From positions 7,192,001 through 7,256,000 of the forward strand of contig OZ004591.1 in assembly GCA_963924555.1 (NCBI GenBank): a stretch of 64,000 nt of DNA. Direction: 5' to 3'. Origin of the DNA: Crambe crambe (taxonomy: Eukaryota > Porifera > Demospongiae > Poecilosclerida > Crambeidae). Each line of letters opens with the position of its first letter. Position 1 is the first letter of the stretch. The position numbers were made by a program, and so were the translations under genes. The notes beneath the pieces were generated by a model. It searched no databases and had not been told where the DNA came from. It saw only the letters and a program-made list of their open reading frames with translations. Positions 59,601 to 64,000 of the stretch are shown here, piece by piece.

Positions 59601-62600
59601 GACAGGATTTCCCTCTTCAGTGAACGTGAATGGTGTCAGTGCATCTTGTGAGTCTGAATCTGTGACATTGAGGTCAAGGACTGGAGGATCGTTGTTTATA
59701 GCAATGACGTTGACTAGCACTGTAGCAGTGTCATTACTACCACGAGGGTCAGTCACAATAGCCTCAAATCTGTAGAGAATGGCTTCAGCACGATTACTGG
59801 AAAAAAGAATGGACACGTTTCCACTAGTTTCATTCACCTCAAAGAGAGAAGACAGAGAAGACTGAGAATATTCTAAAGTTGAGCTGTCTCTATCAGTGGC
59901 TTGGACTCTACCTATGCTCAGAGGGAAGGTATTTTCTTCTTCTACAGTGAAGATGTAAGAATCCATGCTGAATTCTGGAGGAAAGTCGTCTATGTTATTC
60001 ACCGTTACAGTGATGGCAGCTCGACCACTCAAACTAGGCACTCCAGCATCATAAGCTATCACTTGAAAATCACAAGTACTTGCCATTTCGAAGTCAAGAC
60101 CGCTCGTAGAAAGAATAATCGTGTTTTCTGGACCTCTCCGGACACTGAAACGATCAAAACATCCTGTTCTCGTAGAAAAACTGTCTGGATCTATTTCTAC
60201 ACGAGCCAACTCAGAGTTTGATCCTTCATCAATGTCAGAGATGACAAGGACAGGGGAAATATCTGTTGCTACATTCTCATCCAAGTTGAAGCTGTATGAT
60301 GATGAGTTGAACACTGGAGGGTTGTCATTGACATCCTCTATGAGTACAGTGAGATTGAACTGACAGCATCTCTGAGGTGTTCCACTATCACATGCTTCCA
60401 CTCCCAATAAGTACTCTGGGACAACTTCACGATTCAATGAATCTCCAATCAGACGCACCAAACCACCTGGAGTCACTTCAAAAAGTGATGATACTCCCTC
60501 CACAAGCTGATAGCTCAGGACCCCATCCACTCCCCTGTCTGGATCAGTGGCTTCCAATTGAATAATTTCATAACCATCAGTTGAATTTTCTGAGACATTG
60601 ATGGGATTGATGGCAGGACATTCTGGTTGATTGTCATTCACGCCTAAGATGGTAATATTGCACACTGCTGTGTCATTGGGAGCTCCACCTCCAGGAATCA
60701 CCAAGAAGTCGACAAATCTATTGATGAGGATTGGTTCAGGTTCCTCATTACTATACTGGATCCTGCGGACAGCTTCTAGATATTGAGAGATGTCGGCAGT
60801 CTGACTAAAAGTGACTCTCTTCAGAGCAGTATTGATCTCGATAGATATGTCCAGACCTGTAGTACGAGTCACGCTAATCCTCTCTTCGTCTTCAGCGACA
60901 CCATCTGGCAGGACATCACGAATACTGACCACTATGGACTCAAGTGTGTTTATGGAAGTGTCGACTGCTCTCACCAATGAGTGGCAAAAAATGGGCTCTG
61001 CTTGAGCCTCTGTGAAAGTGGTGCTAAAATTTTGTGATGGGGCAGCAAGTTCAATGATCACTCGAGGATTCGCTGGAATGAAGTCTATGACGACATTTAT
61101 GTCTTGGTTACTAGAGGCCACACCATCACTTATGTTGATAAATACTGTACGATCCCTAAGGCTGGGCAGGTCAGTGGATTGTTGGAGATTGACATATCGC
61201 AGGGTCCTCAGAATGTCCTGATAGTCAGGTTGATCTCCAATGCCTCTGATGGATAACACTGTCCCATTGCATGCAGCAGGTACGCAAGTTAGACCAGTGC
61301 CCATGAATAGAGACATGTCAAAAGCAATACTTTCATTTCCAGTATCAAAAATTCTATCAATTCTGGCATCAGCTTGAACTAGTTGAAAGCTGTCGGGATC
61401 GTTTATGAGGAGATTCCTTACTAGAGCAATTGGAGGGCTTGATTCTACGTATCTGACTTGCTGGTTGAGGCCACCAAGATTGCCATTGAGGTCCAGTATT
61501 GGTACGTCATTGATGGTCAATATATCTATTGTAGTGACAGCACGTGGGTTGTTGCTACGGAGACCATCATAAACAGTGAATTCTATGATGCGATCGACAT
61601 CCGTAGGTTCATTTGCTGTATTGGAATAGCGTAAATTCAGCAGAACTGTGATGAATATGTTTGCTGTTGCTCTCAGAGGATCCACAGAATTGATGAAGAT
61701 GACTTGTGAGGTACTACCTGCTTGCAAAGCCTGTCCATTACTGCCTGTGACATTCACCAAATTGGGGGGGTTGTCCAGAAGTCTGAGGGTTTCTGCCTGA
61801 CCATTTTGGGGGTTAGTTAGGTTCACTGTCACACTCACTATCACCGAGTCAAGGTCAGTATCAGTGATAAAAGATCGAGGGGACAGGATGCCTACTTCTC
61901 CATCAACGTCTTCTCTAAAGTCAACAGAAAAGTTGATACCAGCAACCAAATCTCCATTGGCATCCAACAGAGGATCATTTTGATTTGAACGACCAATCAG
62001 ATTAATTATAGCCACGTTGCCAAGACCTCTTTCGTCATTGATGCGTAGACTGATGACTCTTCTCTCGCCACTTTCTTCAGGTTGCAGAAAGCCATTGCTA
62101 AAGTAGACAAGAGACTGAAGGAATTCAGTGTATCCAGCAGCATCGGTTCTCCCAGTGAAGTCAAAGACTCGTGTCACTGGATTGTAGAAAGTGATGAAGT
62201 TTGAGAAAGATCGCCTAGGATCCACACCTATCATGTTATTACAAGATGCTAGGCAGGCATACAAATTGTTGTTGACAACACTGGAGAGCACAAGTTGCCT
62301 CATTTCTCCAAACAGCGTAAATCTAGTTCCCCTGATGGAGCCACCGATACGAGCAACAATACTGTTGATCTGTGCGTCAGTTTTGGTTAGAATGGGTGCA
62401 GGCATGGAGTAATTCACTCCCGATACCTGATTCAACAAAATTCTGGTGTCAAATTGACTCCGGTAGTTTCCTCTAGTTGGTTGGTATTCCACACCATCTA
62501 TTAGAAGAGTCATCGAGGGGTAGCTTACTGTCAGAGATAGAAAGTGCCACAGATTATCACGAAGTCCATTGGGTAAATGTGTTCTGTCGTAGTAAAAACT

Positions 62601-64000
62601 GAGGGCCACCTGAGTATCATAGCCATCGTCATTTACAACTGCAATATTTGGCAATGCATCTCTGAAGTAGTACACAGTCATACGTGCAGTGCTACTTTCA
62701 TAAAGAGAAAAGTAGCGGTTGTTTCCAAGTTCAAAGGATGCAATATAAGAAGCATCTGAATCACTCTCAACTCTCAACCAAAAGGATAAACTGAATTGGT
62801 CGGTGGTCCGTAGGAATGTAGATTTGAGACTATCAGGGATAGTGAGCCAATTGTTGGCAAGACTGTTTAAGCCATTGAAAGAATAGACAGTGAAGTTTAA
62901 GCTCGGAACACGCGAAGGCCCATTGGTTGTTGCAGAAGTGGCTGAATCAAAAAAATTCTCTCGAAAGGTGAAATTACTTGCACCACAAAGTTGGAAAACA
63001 TCCCTGCATTCGGTGTTAGTGCATTCACAAACGCCATATTGATTAGGAAACGTCTCAACCTGCAAAGTTTGAGAGAAACAGACCATGAAATATTGCACCA
63101 GATATATCATCTATGGCTAGTTATCAATTTACCAGTGGTCCTCGAGTCACTGTGAGTGTGGCAACACCATCCTGTAGAAATTGACTGTCTGAGTCACTGA
63201 CCATTAATTGACCACCTGAGCCTTCAGTGAGAAACACTTGTCTCTGCCTGACGTCCAGGTCTATCAGAATAGTCTTGGTAGCTGGACTGATGACTGGTCG
63301 GTTATCTGGTATGTCGATTACTCTCACCTGTACAGTGGCAGTGTCAGTAAACATTCCATCAGTAGCTTGCACTTGAAAACTGTATGCTTGAATGGATTCA
63401 AAGTCCAAGCCAGGGTCTTGCACTGTAATGATTCCTGTTCCTCGATTCAGTTGAAAGTTTTGTACAATTTCGCTGCTGGGATTAACGATTTCAAAGAAAA
63501 CGATTCCAAGAGTATTAGTATTAGGTTCCTGATCCTCATCAGTAGCAGATATGGTTCCCACTTCGACATTAGCAACTCCTTCAGTGACACTGAAGTTGTA
63601 AATTCTGGCAGTGAAACGAGGAGGGTTATCATTGACGTTATTCACAGTGATCGCCAAGGTGGTTTCTGATGTCATGGGTGATATGGGATCTCTGTCTGCC
63701 ACTATTATAACCAGATCAAAACGCCTTTGGGATGGTGTCTCATAGTCCAAGCTGCTGGGATCCAGTACAGTTACAAGTCCATCGGATGACACAGAAAATA
63801 CGGAAGATGCAGTTTGGAAGGAATAAGTAACACCTTGACCTTCAGGGTCTGTTGCATTCAATTGTGTGACAGATGCACCCGTTTGAGCATTTTCATTGAC
63901 TGATGCAGGGATTCTTAACTCCACTGATGGAGGCAGCCGGTTGCTTGGCACGAGTAGTAAGCGGGCAGTTGCTGGCTCACTGGAAACATTACCACTTGCA
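35680..64000 (-). CDS. Giant cadherin / calsyntenin-like / LamG single-pass receptor (3' part; 5' end outside window)
   Basis: Six exons read on the minus strand: >63133-64000, 56576-63059, 56216-56516, 36510-56017, 36054-36409 and 35680-35973, giving 9,269 residues in the window. The 36510-56017 exon is 19,508 bp with no stop. Two repeat types alternate. Cadherin repeats (about 110 residues; DxNDNPP linkers, DxD and LDRE/LDYE motifs) form blocks, the longest about 20 in a row (44050-50640). The other type (about 130 residues; FTEG/FxED start, DxD, then VLRSIxYxN...R.I.F.V.D) resembles the calsyntenin sandwich. Four of these hold an inserted LamG domain. A cysteine-containing stretch of some 250 residues (about 55540-56600) fits neither. 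The C-terminus has SARRRRRSALV, a convertase-type site, then one helix (LVLGVVAMMVAIGVIVVV) and the tail SRKN. Extracellular adhesion is the likely role. No catenin-binding tail, phosphatase or hedge domain is seen, so it is neither a classical cadherin nor the visible part of a lefftyrin. Confidence 0.9.
36230..37047 (-). other. LamG/LNS domain 4 of the giant receptor
   Basis: From GRVCVDERN to RCILDC, spanning the 100-bp intron at 36410-36509. Core FTFIFWVRAESSGYIAYFG and AFHLIMLQYSANNLVCIVDG. The host repeat resumes with VLRSIEYLNR and is the last before the membrane. Confidence 0.82.
39700..40430 (-). other. LamG/LNS domain 3 of the giant receptor
   Basis: From YDQCLVQCQDARL to FCSCGFEAL. 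Core FSISFVLTQRSEGFVI and RHFTLVFRTNPATFTVYID. The host repeat resumes with VLRSINYTNQ. Confidence 0.82.
43260..43905 (-). other. LamG/LNS domain 2 of the giant receptor
   Basis: From GGICDHANYSLL to CCTLSCGES. Core FTITFWVQFPARTSGNIYEV and GEWHQIAFIRDEMALMIYFD. The host repeat resumes with LQEALANITYSNQ. Confidence 0.82.
62235..63040 (-). other. LamG/LNS domain 1 of the giant receptor
   Basis: Starts after a Cys-rich lead (GVCECTNTECRDVFQLC). Core strands are FSLSFWLRVESDSDASY and LWHFLSLTVSYPSMTLLIDG; it closes at ACLASC. Flanking halves of one calsyntenin-like repeat (LTEGSGGQLMVSDSDS before, EFLQSLVYFSNG after) show that it is inserted into that repeat. Confidence 0.8.

Overview
The window looks like part of the nuclear genome of an early-branching animal, most likely a demosponge. 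All protein genes except possibly none are intron-rich, the introns are mostly 45-150 bp with GT-AG ends, and the genes sit almost end to end on both strands. The set (LAMP-type lysosomal proteins, a heme-binding guanylate cyclase, selenoprotein T, SPO11, profilin, a giant cadherin) is metazoan. The species is an inference; I cannot place it from sequence alone. Exon limits below were read by hand from splice signals and reading-frame continuity, and most gene models close exactly in phase.

Layout, left to right: IFT57 (-, 5' end only); a protein with an F-BAR domain and a C-terminal J domain (+); NKAP (-); selenoprotein T with an in-frame UGA and a SECIS element (+); PIN4 parvulin (+); CDC20 (-); three head-to-tail genes that each encode two fused SSAT2-type GNAT acetyltransferase domains (+,+,+); profilin (-); EIF4E2/4EHP (+); SPO11 (-); an NT5DC-type HAD 5'-nucleotidase (+); an unrecognised acidic low-complexity protein (-); an SLC19 vitamin transporter (+); two tandem LAMP-like genes (-,-); WDR44 (-); a soluble guanylate cyclase of beta-2-like type with a CaaX end (+); and, over the last 28 kb, the 3' part of one enormous adhesion-receptor gene (-) that runs off the right edge.

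Many neighbours are head-to-head with only about 55-500 bp between start codons, so shared bidirectional promoters are likely. Convergent genes are separated by as little as 33 bp. I saw no transposase or reverse-transcriptase ORF, no tRNA or rRNA and no CRISPR. One dispersed non-coding repeat occurs in two introns.

The most unusual content is the giant receptor: at least 9,269 residues in the window, 19.5 kb of it in a single exon. It alternates blocks of cadherin repeats with calsyntenin-like beta-sandwich repeats. Four of the latter carry a LamG/LNS domain inserted inside the repeat. It ends with a polybasic convertase-type site, one membrane helix and a four-residue tail. Next come the F-BAR/J-domain fusion and the triplicated double-acetyltransferase genes.
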